64,000 nucleotides of DNA from Pedobacter sp. PLR (GTDB lineage Bacteria; Bacteroidota; Bacteroidia; Sphingobacteriales; Sphingobacteriaceae): NCBI RefSeq assembly GCF_026239675.1, contig NZ_JAPIVQ010000007.1:248001-312000 (forward strand). Direction: 5' to 3'. The notes under the pieces were generated by a model. It was not told the DNA's origin and made no database searches. It saw only the letters and a program-made list of their open reading frames with translations. Of this stretch, positions 1 to 9,900 are shown in pieces. The translations under genes were made by a program, and so were the position numbers. Numbering within the stretch: the stretch's first letter is position 1; each line of letters begins with the position of its first letter.

Positions 1-47
1 ACGAACGGGCCATTTTGATTGCCTTCAACAACATGTTGACGAATCAT
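1..47 (-). CDS. possible 5' end of an unidentified gene, cut by window edge
   Basis: On the minus strand an ATG at 47-45 opens a frame that stays open to the window edge and would begin MIRQHVVEGNQNGPF. It starts only four bases beyond the 3' end of the tRNA at 52-127, on the same strand, so the two could share a transcript. Only fifteen codons are visible and I do not recognise the product. It may be a chance open frame. Confidence 0.25.
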   Translation of the reverse strand, partial: MIRQHVVEGNQNGPF

Positions 48-51
48 TTTT

Positions 52-127
<76 letters not shown>

Positions 128-176
128 CTATATACAATTCCGATTGTGTTAATTAATTGGTTAACTCTTCCTCCGA

Positions 177-208
177 ATTGGAATGCAAAGATATAATTCG
201 TTTCTTTG
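177..208 (+). promoter_or_regulatory. Bacteroidota-type promoter for era
   Basis: ATTG at 177-180 and TTTCTTTG at 201-208 are 20 bp apart, close to the TTTG-N20-TAnnTTTG consensus. The expected transcription start, near 213, lies downstream of an in-frame ATG at 206. This supports translation from the ATG at 239. Confidence 0.5.
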
Positions 209-238
209 CGGTGCAAATTTATTTCAAAAAATATTTTC

Positions 239-1117
239 ATGTCACATAAAGCAGGTTTTGTAAGTATAATTGGTAAGCCCAATGCGGGTAAATCAACGTT
301 AATGAATGCCCTGGTGGGTGAAAAGCTTTCTATCATTACTCCGAAAGCTCAGACTACCCGTCACCGTATTCTGGGAATTGTCAATGAAGAAAATTATCAA
401 ATCGTATTTTCGGACACTCCGGGGATCATAAAACCGCGTTACGGTTTACAAGATTCTATGATGAGTTCTGTAAAAGGAGCGCTTACTGATGCAGATCTTA
501 TTCTGTTCGTTACCGACATTAACGAAACACATGATGAGAATGATGTATTAGATAAAATCATTGACACTACGATCCCGATGATTGTCCTGATCAATAAGAT
601 CGACAATGCAACACAAGAAGAAGTAGAAGCGAAAATGGCTTACTGGCAGGAAAAGTTAAATCCTAAACATATATATGCCATCTCCGCATTACACTTATAT
701 AACTTAGATGGCATCATGGAAACGGTATTGGATCAATTACCGGAACATGCTCCTTTCTATGATAAAGAAGATCTGACAGACCGTACACAAAGGTTCTTCG
801 TTTCGGAAATCATCAGAGAGAAGATCTTCAACAACTACCAGAAAGAGATTCCATATAGCACAGAAGTAGTAATTACTTCCTTCAAAGAAGAAGAAAAAAT
901 TACCAGGATTAGTGCAGAGATCATCGTAGAACGTGATTCGCAGAAAAACATCCTGATTGGTAAAGGTGGCGCAATGCTTAAAAAGGTTGGTACTGAGGCC
1001 CGTAAGGATATTGAGAAATTCCTGGATCAAAAAGTCTTTTTAGAGACCTTCGTAAAGGTGGTTCCGGACTGGCGAAGTAAAAAGAACTATTTAAAAAGTT
1101 TCGGGTACGAAAATTAA
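239..1117 (+). CDS. era: GTPase Era
   Basis: Era is a Ras-like GTPase that binds the 3' end of 16S rRNA and helps 30S subunit maturation in the cytoplasm. The 292-residue protein has the G1 motif GKPNAGKS at residues 12-19, DTPG at 59-62 and NKID at 119-122. A C-terminal KH domain contains the GKGG loop in ILIGKGGAMLKK. This domain order and length are normal for Era. An in-frame ATG at 206 would add eleven residues, but it lies upstream of the probable transcription start and G1 is already near the N-terminus from 239. der, another ribosome-assembly GTPase, follows after 47 bp with its own promoter. Confidence 0.97.
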   Translation: MSHKAGFVSIIGKPNAGKSTLMNALVGEKLSIITPKAQTTRHRILGIVNEENYQIVFSDTPGIIKPRYGLQDSMMSSVKGALTDADLILFVTDINETHDENDVLDKIIDTTIPMIVLINKIDNATQEEVEAKMAYWQEKLNPKHIYAISALHLYNLDGIMETVLDQLPEHAPFYDKEDLTDRTQRFFVSEIIREKIFNNYQKEIPYSTEVVITSFKEEEKITRISAEIIVERDSQKNILIGKGGAMLKKVGTEARKDIEKFLDQKVFLETFVKVVPDWRSKKNYLKSFGYEN

Positions 1118-1120
1118 GCT

Positions 1121-1129
1121 TACCTTTGC
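1121..1129 (+). promoter_or_regulatory. -7 box upstream of der
   Basis: TACCTTTGC matches the Bacteroidota -7 element exactly and sits 36 bp before the der ATG. The -33 region is poor (TTTC near 1099). Confidence 0.5.
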
Positions 1130-1164
1130 AACCCCTTAATAATTAATACAATTCATACATACAC

Positions 1165-2466
1165 ATGAGCAACATTATCGCAATCGTCGGAAGACCAAAC
1201 GTAGGCAAATCTACCCTATTTAACCGCTTAACAGAGAGTCGTAAAGCCATTGTTGATGATTTTAGCGGTGTAACCCGTGATCGTCATTACGGATCGGCAG
1301 AATGGACTGATAAGCAGTTTACTGTTATTGATACCGGAGGCTATGTAGCCAATTCCGAAGATTTATTTGAAGCAGCTATCCGCGAACAAGTGGTAATTGC
1401 TATCGAAGAAGCAACTGTATTGTTGTTTATGGTGGATGTCGTAACCGGCATTACCGACCTGGATGACGAAATTGCACAGTTACTTAGACGCAGCAATAAA
1501 CCTGTATTCATCGTTGTAAATAAAGTAGACAATACTCAATTACAAAATGATGCTTCCGTATTTTACGGATTTGGTTTAGGTGAGATCTACCCGATCTCTT
1601 CTATGACTGGTTCTGGAACAGGTGATCTGTTAGATGATGTAATCAAACACTTCGAAGATATCGTAGAAGAAGAGAATGCATTACCTAAACTGACCATTGT
1701 TGGCAGACCTAACGTTGGTAAATCATCACTAATCAATGCACTGATTGGTAGAGAAAGAAATATTGTAACTCCAATCGCCGGAACTACAAGAGACTCTATA
1801 CATATCCACTACAACCAATTCGGACATGAGTTCATGTTCATCGATACGGCAGGTCTTCGTAAGAAAACTAAAGTAAAAGAGAACATCGAGTTTTATTCTG
1901 TAATGCGTACCATCAAAGCTTTAGAAGAAGCGGATGTGGTGATCTTAATGATCGACGCTATGGAAGGGTTAGAATCACAGGATGTTAACATTTTCCATCT
2001 TGCTGAGAAAAACAAAAAAGGTATCGTAATCCTGGTCAACAAATGGGATTTAGTAGAAAAAGACTCCAAAACCACTAAGATTTTTGAAGAGCAGATTCGT
2101 ACTAAATTACAACCGTTCACAGACGTACCAATCGTTTTCACCTCTGTAATCACTAAACAACGTATCTTCCAGGCAGTTGAAACTGCTTTAGAAGTATACA
2201 AAAACAGAGGGAAGAAAGTTCCAACCTCTAAATTAAATGATGTGATGTTGCCGATTATTGAAAAATATCCGCCACCATCATTGAAAGGAAAGTACATCAA
2301 GATCAAATACATTACGCAAATCAATGGTACTTCACCAATGTTTGCTTTCTTCTGTAACTTACCTCAGTACATCAAGGAACCGTATAAACGTTTCATTGAA
2401 AACAAACTACGTGAAAACTTTGATTTTTCAGGATCACCGATCCAGATTTATTTCAGACAGAAATAG
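1165..2466 (+). CDS. der: ribosome biogenesis GTPase Der (EngA)
   Basis: Der is a tandem-GTPase factor for 50S subunit maturation. The sequence shows two complete GTPase domains, each opening with GRPNVGKS (residues 9-16 and about 179-186). Each has its own switch motif (DTGG near residue 56, DTAG in the second domain) and an NKxD motif (NKVD, NKWD). A KH-like domain fills the last 80 or so residues. At 433 residues it is typical. The gene converges on the S41 protease gene with only 8 bp between the stop codons, and I see no clear terminator between them. Confidence 0.97.
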   Translation: MSNIIAIVGRPNVGKSTLFNRLTESRKAIVDDFSGVTRDRHYGSAEWTDKQFTVIDTGGYVANSEDLFEAAIREQVVIAIEEATVLLFMVDVVTGITDLDDEIAQLLRRSNKPVFIVVNKVDNTQLQNDASVFYGFGLGEIYPISSMTGSGTGDLLDDVIKHFEDIVEEENALPKLTIVGRPNVGKSSLINALIGRERNIVTPIAGTTRDSIHIHYNQFGHEFMFIDTAGLRKKTKVKENIEFYSVMRTIKALEEADVVILMIDAMEGLESQDVNIFHLAEKNKKGIVILVNKWDLVEKDSKTTKIFEEQIRTKLQPFTDVPIVFTSVITKQRIFQAVETALEVYKNRGKKVPTSKLNDVMLPIIEKYPPPSLKGKYIKIKYITQINGTSPMFAFFCNLPQYIKEPYKRFIENKLRENFDFSGSPIQIYFRQK

Positions 2467-2474
2467 TATTTGAA

Positions 2475-4049
2475 TTACTGCAAGCTGGATAATGCCTGTT
2501 TGACCATCGCATCGCTTAAGTTGAGTGCTTTGTAATAACCGGCATCACCCAGGTGGTATTTACAAAGCAAAACTTTAACATCATTCAGGATTAAAGGTTT
2601 TGCTGCCTGTAGTAATTTAGGCTCTATCACAATATTCTTACTTTGAATATATTTAACTAAATCCTTGTAATCTGCATCATTAATGGTAAAGGTTGCAAGG
2701 TTTTGTTCTAAAAAAGAAGCGGTATAACGATTTCCCAATACGTCATACACAAAATCAAACAACACTTTCTTCGCAATCAGTTTCGCATAAAACCTGTTGA
2801 AACCACTGGTATCCATTTTTACATAGATATCCGGCTGGATGCCACCTCCTAAAAAGGCCTTACTCTTCTTCAGACTGTCTTTTGCACTTACGGAAGTCAG
2901 CTCCCCATCATTAAAACGGTCTTCAATCTCATTCTGATAGGCATTGTAGCCCTTCTTATAAGACTTCTGGATACTTCTACCCAATGGCGTATAATACCTC
3001 GCAATGGTCAGGTTTAAGGCCGAGCCATCCACAAAAGGAAATTGCTCCTGCACCAGACCTTTACCAAAAGAGCGACGTCCAATGATCACTCCACGATCCA
3101 GATCCTGTACCGCACCGGCAAGAATTTCACTGGCAGAAGCCGAGTTTTCATTGATTAATATCGCCAGTTTCCCCTGTTCAAACTCCCCGCCACCGGTACT
3201 AAAGTAATCGGTACGTGGTTCATGTTTTCCCTGGGTATATACAATCAGCTTGTTTTCTGTAAGAATCTGATTGGCCAGGCCAGTTGCGGCAGTCAGGTAA
3301 CCTCCCCCATTGTCGCGCAGGTCTAAGACCAGCTTTTTCATGCCTTTTCCTTTCAGATTACGCACAGACTCGACAAAGTCGGAGTCTGTATCTGCACCAA
3401 ACTTACTGATGCGCACATATCCGGTTTCCGGACTCAGCATATAAGCGGCATCAATGCTGCTCACTTTTACCCTTGCCCGATTTACGGAGAGTAATACCGG
3501 CTGAGGATTTCCAGGATGTAAGATGCTTAATTTAACCGCAGTTCCTTTTCTACCCTTGATCTTACCAATCATTTGTTCTCTCGGAAGATCTCTTCCACTC
3601 ACAAACACGGTATCGATTTTAAGGATTTTATCTCCCTGGCGGATTCCGGAAAGAAATGCCGGACCATCTTTAACCACATTAGTGACCAGTAAAGTGTCAT
3701 TTAAAATGTAATACTCAATCCCGATCCCCTCAAAATTACCGCCCAGTGTCTCTGCAAATTCATTGGCTTTTGCCGGCGGCAGATAAACACTATGTGGGTC
3801 CAGCTGATGAAGTAAACTATCAATCGGCAAATGGTGCATACTGTCTGCATTCACCTCATCAACGTAGTTTTTATTGATGATATGAATGATTTCATCGACC
3901 TTCCTGCTACTATCCGCAGCATACGCCATTGGCTTTTGAAGCTGATACCCCTGATCTTTTAAAAACTTAAAGCCAACAACCATCCCCCCTATTAAAGTCA
4001 GAGAATAGGTGAGCGCGATTAAAAGGTGGTTGCGGGTGGTCTTTTTCAT
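2475..4049 (-). CDS. C-terminal processing peptidase, S41 family, with PDZ domain
   Basis: This is a CtpA/Prc-type serine protease of the cell envelope. One N-terminal hydrophobic segment (residues about 9-30) should anchor or export it to the periplasm. A PDZ domain follows at about 95-180, then the S41 domain with the catalytic serine region NENSASASE (about 300) and the catalytic lysine region RRSFGKG (about 328). The spacing is as in Prc and CtpA. The last 110 residues are a less conserved tail. Family members cleave C-terminal tails of envelope proteins; the substrate here is unknown. The 524-residue length fits the Bacteroidota type. Confidence 0.93.
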   Translation of the reverse strand: MKKTTRNHLLIALTYSLTLIGGMVVGFKFLKDQGYQLQKPMAYAADSSRKVDEIIHIINKNYVDEVNADSMHHLPIDSLLHQLDPHSVYLPPAKANEFAETLGGNFEGIGIEYYILNDTLLVTNVVKDGPAFLSGIRQGDKILKIDTVFVSGRDLPREQMIGKIKGRKGTAVKLSILHPGNPQPVLLSVNRARVKVSSIDAAYMLSPETGYVRISKFGADTDSDFVESVRNLKGKGMKKLVLDLRDNGGGYLTAATGLANQILTENKLIVYTQGKHEPRTDYFSTGGGEFEQGKLAILINENSASASEILAGAVQDLDRGVIIGRRSFGKGLVQEQFPFVDGSALNLTIARYYTPLGRSIQKSYKKGYNAYQNEIEDRFNDGELTSVSAKDSLKKSKAFLGGGIQPDIYVKMDTSGFNRFYAKLIAKKVLFDFVYDVLGNRYTASFLEQNLATFTINDADYKDLVKYIQSKNIVIEPKLLQAAKPLILNDVKVLLCKYHLGDAGYYKALNLSDAMVKQALSSLQ

Positions 4050-4063
4050 GGTTTATTGCTGCG

Positions 4064-4096
4064 TAAAGTTATGAAATAACCCTATCATTTAGTAAA
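4064..4096 (-). promoter_or_regulatory. probable promoter of the S41 protease gene
   Basis: Read on the minus strand, TTTA (4096-4093), a 21-bp spacer and TAACTTTA (4071-4064) resemble the Bacteroidota promoter. The -7 box ends 14 bp before the ATG, so the leader would be very short. Confidence 0.4.
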
Positions 4097-4233
4097 TTAA
4101 GTCCTAATCATTAACAATTGTTTACTCTTTATAAGAATTAACAAGAATGTTGCAGGTTTGTTCCCGAATAAGCAATATGAGCCGGGATTATTTCGCGTTT
4201 AAAAAGAAAATCCCGAGTTTTAACAAAAAAAAC

Positions 4234-5040
4234 ATGATCAGAGTAACGGAACAGGAATCAACACATCAGCACATTGACCAGATGTCTGTCCTTGAAATTC
4301 TTCAGGGGATCAATAAGGAAGATCAGACCGTTCCACTTGCCGTGGAAAAGGTGATTCCACAAATAGAAAAACTGGCGATTTCCGTTACGGAACGCATGAA
4401 AAATGGTGGCCGCTTATTTTACATTGGCGCAGGCACCAGCGGCCGTCTGGGTGTAGTAGATGCTTCAGAATGCCCGCCAACATTTGGCGTTCCATTTGAT
4501 TGGGTAGTCGGTATAATTGCCGGTGGCGATACTGCGATCAGAAAAGCCGTAGAAAATGCGGAAGATGATGCAGCGCAAGCCTGGATCGACCTGCAGGAAT
4601 ACCAGATCAATGAAAAAGACTGTTTAATCGGATTGGCTGCTTCGGGTACTACGCCCTATGTGGTTGGCGGATTAAATACCGCACGTCAACATGGCATCTT
4701 AACCGGCTGTATCGTGTGTAATACAGGTGGCCCGATTGCTGCTGAAAGCGATTTTCCGGTAGAAGTAGTCGTAGGTCCTGAATTCCTGACCGGCTCTACC
4801 CGCATGAAATCCGGCACGGCACAAAAACTGGTTTTAAATATGCTCAGCACAACTGTCATGATTAAACTCGGCCGTGTCAAGGGAAATAAAATGGTAGACA
4901 TGCAGCTAACCAACCATAAATTGGTGGATCGTGGCATACTAATGGTAATGGAAGAACTAAACATTGACTACGCAAAGGCGGAAGACTTGCTATTACGCTA
5001 CGGCAGCGTGCGTAAAGCAGTAGAGGCCGGCAGCAAATAA
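4234..5040 (+). CDS. murQ: N-acetylmuramic acid 6-phosphate etherase
   Basis: MurQ cleaves the lactyl ether of MurNAc-6-P to GlcNAc-6-P and D-lactate in cytoplasmic peptidoglycan recycling. The SIS-fold signature IGAGTSGRLGVVDASECPPT is clear, as are GLAASGTTPYVVGGL and the GSTRMKSGTAQK segment. From the ATG at 4234 the protein has 268 residues and begins MIRVTEQES. The frame extends upstream to 4147, but the extra 29 residues are basic, unlike the family, and are probably not translated. No phosphotransferase or anhydro-muramate kinase gene is adjacent. The next gene starts 12 bp downstream, so the two are probably cotranscribed. Confidence 0.93.
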   Translation: MIRVTEQESTHQHIDQMSVLEILQGINKEDQTVPLAVEKVIPQIEKLAISVTERMKNGGRLFYIGAGTSGRLGVVDASECPPTFGVPFDWVVGIIAGGDTAIRKAVENAEDDAAQAWIDLQEYQINEKDCLIGLAASGTTPYVVGGLNTARQHGILTGCIVCNTGGPIAAESDFPVEVVVGPEFLTGSTRMKSGTAQKLVLNMLSTTVMIKLGRVKGNKMVDMQLTNHKLVDRGILMVMEELNIDYAKAEDLLLRYGSVRKAVEAGSK

Positions 5041-5052
5041 CCGGAATATTAT

Positions 5053-5622
5053 ATGCACGAAATCGAACCTTTCTACCTGTGGCGTGATGATTATATCGCG
5101 GCGGAAGATGAACGTTCTCCATTTTATAACACCGAATACTCAGAATTCTATTTTGACAAACAACTTTACAATTTCCTGATCCACCCGCAATGGGATGATT
5201 TCGGCTCCAACACCCTATACATAAAAGTATTGTATGCGGATTACGACAGGAATTATGCGATTATTGAGTTTATCGGGGAGTGGAATGATGCCATCGACAA
5301 CGACATCATGCTCCTGAAAAGAGAGATTCTGGAACTCATGATTGATGAAGGCATCAACAAGTTTATCCTCATCGGAGAAAACATCCTGAACTTCCATGCT
5401 TCGGAGGACAGCTATTATGAAGAGTGGTTCCAGGATGTGGAAGATGGATGGATTTGCGGCATCAATTTCCAGGAACATGTGATCGAAGAGTTCAGAAGTG
5501 CAAACCTGGATTACTACATCAACTTTGGCGGTCAGCTTGACGATTTGGCATGGAGAACCTTAAAACCACTTCAAATTTTCAAGAAAGTAGAAGAAACGCT
5601 GACAAAAAGGCTTGGGGCATAG
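5053..5622 (+). CDS. conserved acidic protein of unknown function
   Basis: I do not recognise a named domain. The 189-residue protein is strongly acidic and rich in Asp, Glu, Tyr, Trp and Phe. It lacks a signal peptide, membrane segment, cysteine motif or nucleotide-binding loop, so it should be cytosolic and soluble. Alternating hydrophobic and acidic stretches in the first half (for example LYIKVLYADY and YAIIEFIGEW) suggest beta strands, followed by helices. It lies 12 bp behind murQ and ahead of the promoter of the Bax inhibitor-1 gene, which suggests cotranscription with murQ. Clean codon use and tight spacing argue that the gene is real. Confidence 0.8.
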   Translation: MHEIEPFYLWRDDYIAAEDERSPFYNTEYSEFYFDKQLYNFLIHPQWDDFGSNTLYIKVLYADYDRNYAIIEFIGEWNDAIDNDIMLLKREILELMIDEGINKFILIGENILNFHASEDSYYEEWFQDVEDGWICGINFQEHVIEEFRSANLDYYINFGGQLDDLAWRTLKPLQIFKKVEETLTKRLGA

Positions 5623-5623
5623 G

Positions 5624-5656
5624 TTTTGTATGAACGTAAACTAATTAGTATCTTTA
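5624..5656 (+). promoter_or_regulatory. promoter of the Bax inhibitor-1 gene
   Basis: TTTTG (5624-5628), a 20-bp spacer and TATCTTTA (5649-5656) closely match the Bacteroidota consensus. The ATG follows 21 bp downstream at 5678. Confidence 0.65.
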
Positions 5657-5677
5657 ACTATAAAATTTAAAAGAAAA

Positions 5678-6430
5678 ATGGATAACAACAATAATTACGA
5701 ATGGGCAAACAAATCAGTATTTGTCGAGCAGGAAAGAGGAGTCGTTGCTAAGAAATTCTTCGCAAATGTATTCTTATGGATGTTCGTTGCCTTAAGTGTA
5801 TCTACTTTGGCGGCCTTCGTTGTATCAAACTCACCGGCATTATTAAGCCAGTTGATCAACTTTGAAACCGGAAGAAGTACAGTTTTAGGATATATCGCCA
5901 TGTTTGCCCCACTGGGATTAGTCATGTTAATGGGAGCCGGCTTTAGCCGTCTTTCTTACGGCGCCCTACTGGGTGTATTTATACTTTTCTCTGTCTTATT
6001 AGGGATCAGCTTAAGCTATATTCTGTTGGTATATACTGCAGGATCTATTGTAGCCTGTTTTGGTGCCGCAGCAGGTATCTTCGGTATCATGGCCTTCTTA
6101 GGATACACCACAGAAGTGGATCTAACGAAATTTGGTCCGATCTTAATGGTAGGTGTAGTTGGTTTATTTATCGCCAGCATCATCAATATGTTCTTAGGTA
6201 GCCCGACATTCAGTTATGTAATGAGCTTTTTCGGTGTAGCCATCTTTACGGCATTAACCGCTTATGACGTTCAAAAGCTGAAACGTATCGGTGCAGGCCT
6301 GGAAGAAAGTGGTGACCCAATGGTACAAGCTGATGGTAAAAAATTAGCCATCATGGGTGCATTATCCCTATACCTTGACTTTATCAATATCTTCTTATTC
6401 TTATTGAGAATCTTCGGAGACAGAAAATAA
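5678..6430 (+). CDS. Bax inhibitor-1/YccA family membrane protein
   Basis: This is an integral inner-membrane protein of 250 residues with about seven hydrophobic segments, beginning near residue 25. The C-terminal third carries the family pattern (FTALTAYDVQKLK, followed by ALSLYLDFINIFLFLLRIFG). Relatives include E. coli YccA, which binds FtsH, and BsYetJ, a pH-dependent calcium leak channel. Which role applies here cannot be told from sequence. It has its own promoter and a strong terminator, so it is probably monocistronic. Confidence 0.92.
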   Translation: MDNNNNYEWANKSVFVEQERGVVAKKFFANVFLWMFVALSVSTLAAFVVSNSPALLSQLINFETGRSTVLGYIAMFAPLGLVMLMGAGFSRLSYGALLGVFILFSVLLGISLSYILLVYTAGSIVACFGAAAGIFGIMAFLGYTTEVDLTKFGPILMVGVVGLFIASIINMFLGSPTFSYVMSFFGVAIFTALTAYDVQKLKRIGAGLEESGDPMVQADGKKLAIMGALSLYLDFINIFLFLLRIFGDRK

Positions 6431-6450
6431 GCAGGAGTAAATTATAAGCA

Positions 6451-6484
6451 AAAGGGCTGTCAAATTTTTGGCAGCCCTTTTTGT
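6451..6484 (+). terminator. Rho-independent terminator after the Bax inhibitor-1 gene
   Basis: AAAGGGCTG (6451-6459) pairs with CAGCCCTTT (6472-6480) across a T-rich loop and is followed by TTTGTTG. The stem is 9 bp. Confidence 0.85.
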
Positions 6485-6640
6485 TGCGGGATAATCCCTG
6501 AATCTCCCGAAAACCCATAATGCAAACGCCCCTTAAAACGACTCTTCTGAACACAAACCCACAGATTTTCAGAATATTATTCCGAACCACCCCGTAATAC
6601 CACTGGCAATTGCAATATTATATGCTTTAAGTGCTGTTTT
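6485..6640. other. intergenic spacer without recognisable content
   Basis: Between the terminator and the metH promoter I see no credible gene, RNA or strong repeat. A 68-codon open frame on the minus strand here overlaps the Bax inhibitor-1 gene and the terminator and looks spurious. Confidence 0.5.
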
Positions 6641-6672
6641 TTTGGAAATGATTTTTCTTTGTTGCACTTTTG
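6641..6672 (+). promoter_or_regulatory. promoter of the metH-metF transcript
   Basis: TTTG (6641-6644), a 20-bp spacer and CACTTTTG (6665-6672) fit the Bacteroidota promoter. The predicted start near 6677 coincides with the 5' side of the riboswitch P1 stem, which supports both calls. Confidence 0.6.
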
Positions 6673-6675
6673 TAG

Positions 6676-6786
6676 AGCTTATAGAGAAAGACGGAGGGAT
6701 TAGACCCTGCGATGTCTTAGCAACCTGTGCTTACAAGGTGCTACATTCTACTGGAAACCGGACCATTGGTTCCCGAAAGATAAGTT
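6676..6786 (+). promoter_or_regulatory. SAM-I (S-box) riboswitch aptamer
   Basis: The S-box core is present in order: CTTAT of P1 (6678-6682), GGAGGGATTAGACCC, GCAACC, AAGGTGCTA, and the closing AGATAAG (6778-6784), which re-pairs with CTTAT. SAM-I aptamers bind S-adenosylmethionine and turn down methionine genes when SAM is plentiful. That fits the downstream metH and metF. The class assignment rests on motif matching by eye, not a covariance model, but the match is strong. Confidence 0.93.
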
Positions 6787-6901
6787 AAAGTCGACCCGAT
6801 ACCGGACTTTTCAATAAGCTTTTAACTGCGTACAAAACTTAACCGACAGGGCATTCCTATGCGGCTATAAAACCATACGCGTTACCCGGAGAACTAAAAA
6901 A
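6787..6901 (+). promoter_or_regulatory. leader between SAM aptamer and metH (expression platform)
   Basis: The 115 nt after the aptamer should hold the expression platform. AAAGTC (6787-6792) can pair with GACTTT (6805-6810) ahead of a T-containing stretch, a weak terminator candidate. No antiterminator that competes with P1 was found. Control could equally act on translation at the purine-rich region just before the ATG at 6902. The mechanism is unresolved. Confidence 0.4.
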
Positions 6902-9900
6902 ATGGACATTAGAGCAGAGTTAGAGAAACGCATATTAATTATTGACGGAGCCATGGGTACCATGATCCAGCGTTACATCTTAACAGAAGAAGATTTTAGA
7001 GGTGAACGATTTAAAGATCACCCTTGTGATGTGAAAGGCAATAATGATTTGCTGAACCTTACCCGTCCCGATATTATCAAAGCAATACATACCGAATACC
7101 TAAAGGCCGGTGCTGATATTATTGAGACCAACACTTTCAGTACCCAACGCATTTCCCTGGCAGATTACCAGATGGAAGAGCTGGACTATGAAATGAGTTT
7201 TGCCGGTGCTAAAGTGGCACGTGAGGCAGTAGACGAATTCATGGCCGCAAATCCAGACCGGGTATCTTTCGTAGCAGGAGCCGTAGGGCCAACCAACAGA
7301 ACCCTTTCCCTGTCGCCGGATGTGAACGACCCTGGATACAGGGCCCTAACCTTTGATGAACTCGTATCCGCTTATGATCAGCAGGTGCGTGGACTGGTAG
7401 ACGGTGGTTCTGATGTTCTATTAATTGAGACTATTTTCGATACGCTGAACGCTAAAGCAGCTATATATTCCATCAAAAAATACGAGAAAGAAATCGGTAG
7501 AACGATAGATATCATGATCTCCGGTACCATTACCGATGCTTCAGGAAGAACCCTATCCGGACAAACGGTAGAGGCTTTCTTAAACTCTGTAATTCATGCC
7601 AACCCAATCAGCATCGGTTTTAACTGTGCTTTAGGGGCAAAAGACATGAGACCTCACATTGAAGAGCTTTCTGCAAAAGCCACTTGTTATGTGTCTGCGT
7701 ATCCAAATGCAGGATTACCTAATGAGTTTGGTGCTTACGATGAAATGCCGCATGAAACTGCTCACCTGGTAGAAGATTTCATTCAGCATGGCTTCGTAAA
7801 TATTGTAGGTGGTTGTTGCGGAACAACGCCGGAACACATTGCCTGCATCGCTGCTAAGGCCAAAAAAGTAAGTCCGAGAAAGATCCCTACAGTAGCCCCT
7901 TACCTGCGTTTAAGCGGATTAGAGGCGGTAACCGTTACTCCGGAAAGCATATTTGTCAACATCGGAGAACGTACCAATATCACCGGATCTCCTAAATTCT
8001 CCAAGCTGATTTTAGGTGGAGATTATGAAGCTGCCTTAACTGTTGCCCGTCAGCAAGTAGAAGGTGGTGCTCAAATCATCGATGTAAACATGGATGAAGG
8101 GATGTTGGACGGTGAAGCGGCCATGGTTAAATTCCTGAACCTGATTGCTTCGGAGCCGGATATTTCTAAGCTTCCAATCATGGTTGACTCCTCTAAATGG
8201 TCGGTAATTGAAGCCGGACTAAAATGTTTACAGGGAAAAGGAATCGTGAACTCCATCTCCCTGAAAGAAGGCGATGAAAAGTTTATAGAAAGTGCTAAAA
8301 AAATCATGAACTACGGTGCAGCGGTAGTGGTGATGGCATTTGATGAAAAAGGACAAGCGGATAACTTTGAACGTAGAAAAGAAATCTGTAAACGTTCTTA
8401 CGATATTTTAGTAGATGAAGTAGGCTTCCCGCCACAAGACATCATATTTGACCCGAATATCCTGACCGTTGCTACCGGTCTGGAAGAACATAACAACTAT
8501 GCCGTAGATTTTATCAATGCGACACGTTGGATTAAAGAAAACCTGCCTCATGCCAAAGTAAGTGGTGGGGTATCTAACATTTCCTTCTCTTTCCGCGGAA
8601 ACAATACCGTTAGGGAAGCGATGCACTCTGCCTTCCTTTACCATGCCATTAAAGCTGGTTTAGATATGGGAATTGTGAACGCAGGGATGTTAGAAGTGTA
8701 TCAGGAAATTCCACCGGCCTTACTGGAACGTGTGGAAGATGTGTTGCTGAACCGCAGAGATGATGCGACAGAACGACTGGTAGAATTCGCGGAAACGATC
8801 AAATCTAAAGGCAAAGAGATTGTCAGAGATGAAGAGTGGAGAAAAACTTCAGTTGAAGAAAGACTTTCTCATTCCCTTGTTAAAGGAATTATAGAATACC
8901 TGGATGCCGACGTAGAGGAAGCCAGACAAAAATATCCAAAACCTATCCACGTGATCGAAGGTCCTTTAATGGACGGGATGAATATCGTTGGAGACCTTTT
9001 TGGTGCCGGAAAAATGTTCTTACCACAGGTAGTGAAATCTGCCCGTGTGATGAAAAAGGCGGTAGCTTACCTCCTTCCATTCATTGAGCAGGAAAAACTG
9101 GACAATCCTGATGGAAAAACCAGCTCTTCGGCAGGAAGAATCTTAATGGCCACTGTAAAAGGTGATGTACATGACATCGGTAAGAACATTGTAGGCGTAG
9201 TATTGGCCTGTAATAATTTCGAAATCGTAGATATGGGCGTCATGGTACCCGCACAAACCATCATTCAGAAAGCCAAAGAAATCAATGCCGACATCATCGG
9301 ACTAAGTGGTTTAATTACCCCTTCACTAGATGAAATGGTACATTTTGCCAAAGAAATGGAGCGTGAAGGATTTACCATTCCATTGATTATTGGTGGTGCA
9401 ACCACTTCCAGAATCCATGCCGCTGTAAAAGTAGCGCCAAACTATTCGGGCCCTGCAATTCACGTATTGGATGCTTCCAGAAGTGTAACGGTTTGCAGTA
9501 CCTTAATGAATCCGGAAACCAGAGGGGCTTATATTGATGGCATCAGACAGGAATACGATAAAGCAAGGGAAGCGCATTTAAACAAGCGTTCCGACAAACG
9601 CTTTAAGACATTGGCAGAAGCCAGAAAAGATCAGTTTCAAATTGATCTGGATCAGGTTGCTCCTGCCCCTGCCTTTACCGGAACTAAAGTATTTGAAGAT
9701 TACCCATTAGAAGATCTTGTTCCATATATCGACTGGACGCCTTTCTTCCATACCTGGGAATTGCGCGGCAGCTATCCTAAAATTTTCAACGACAAATTGG
9801 TTGGAGATGAAGCGAAAAAACTGTTTGATGATGCTCAGGCCTTATTGAAACGCATTGTAGACGAGAAATTACTAACCGCGAAAGGTGTGATTGGATTCTG

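Noticed and set aside
4147..4233. N-terminal extension of MurQ
   Set aside because: The extra 29 residues are basic and unlike MurQ; the ATG at 4234 gives the normal length.
6384..6590. 68-codon minus-strand frame over the Bax inhibitor-1 terminator
   Set aside because: It crosses a terminator hairpin and the end of a real gene and is rich in Arg, Cys and Phe without a recognisable pattern.
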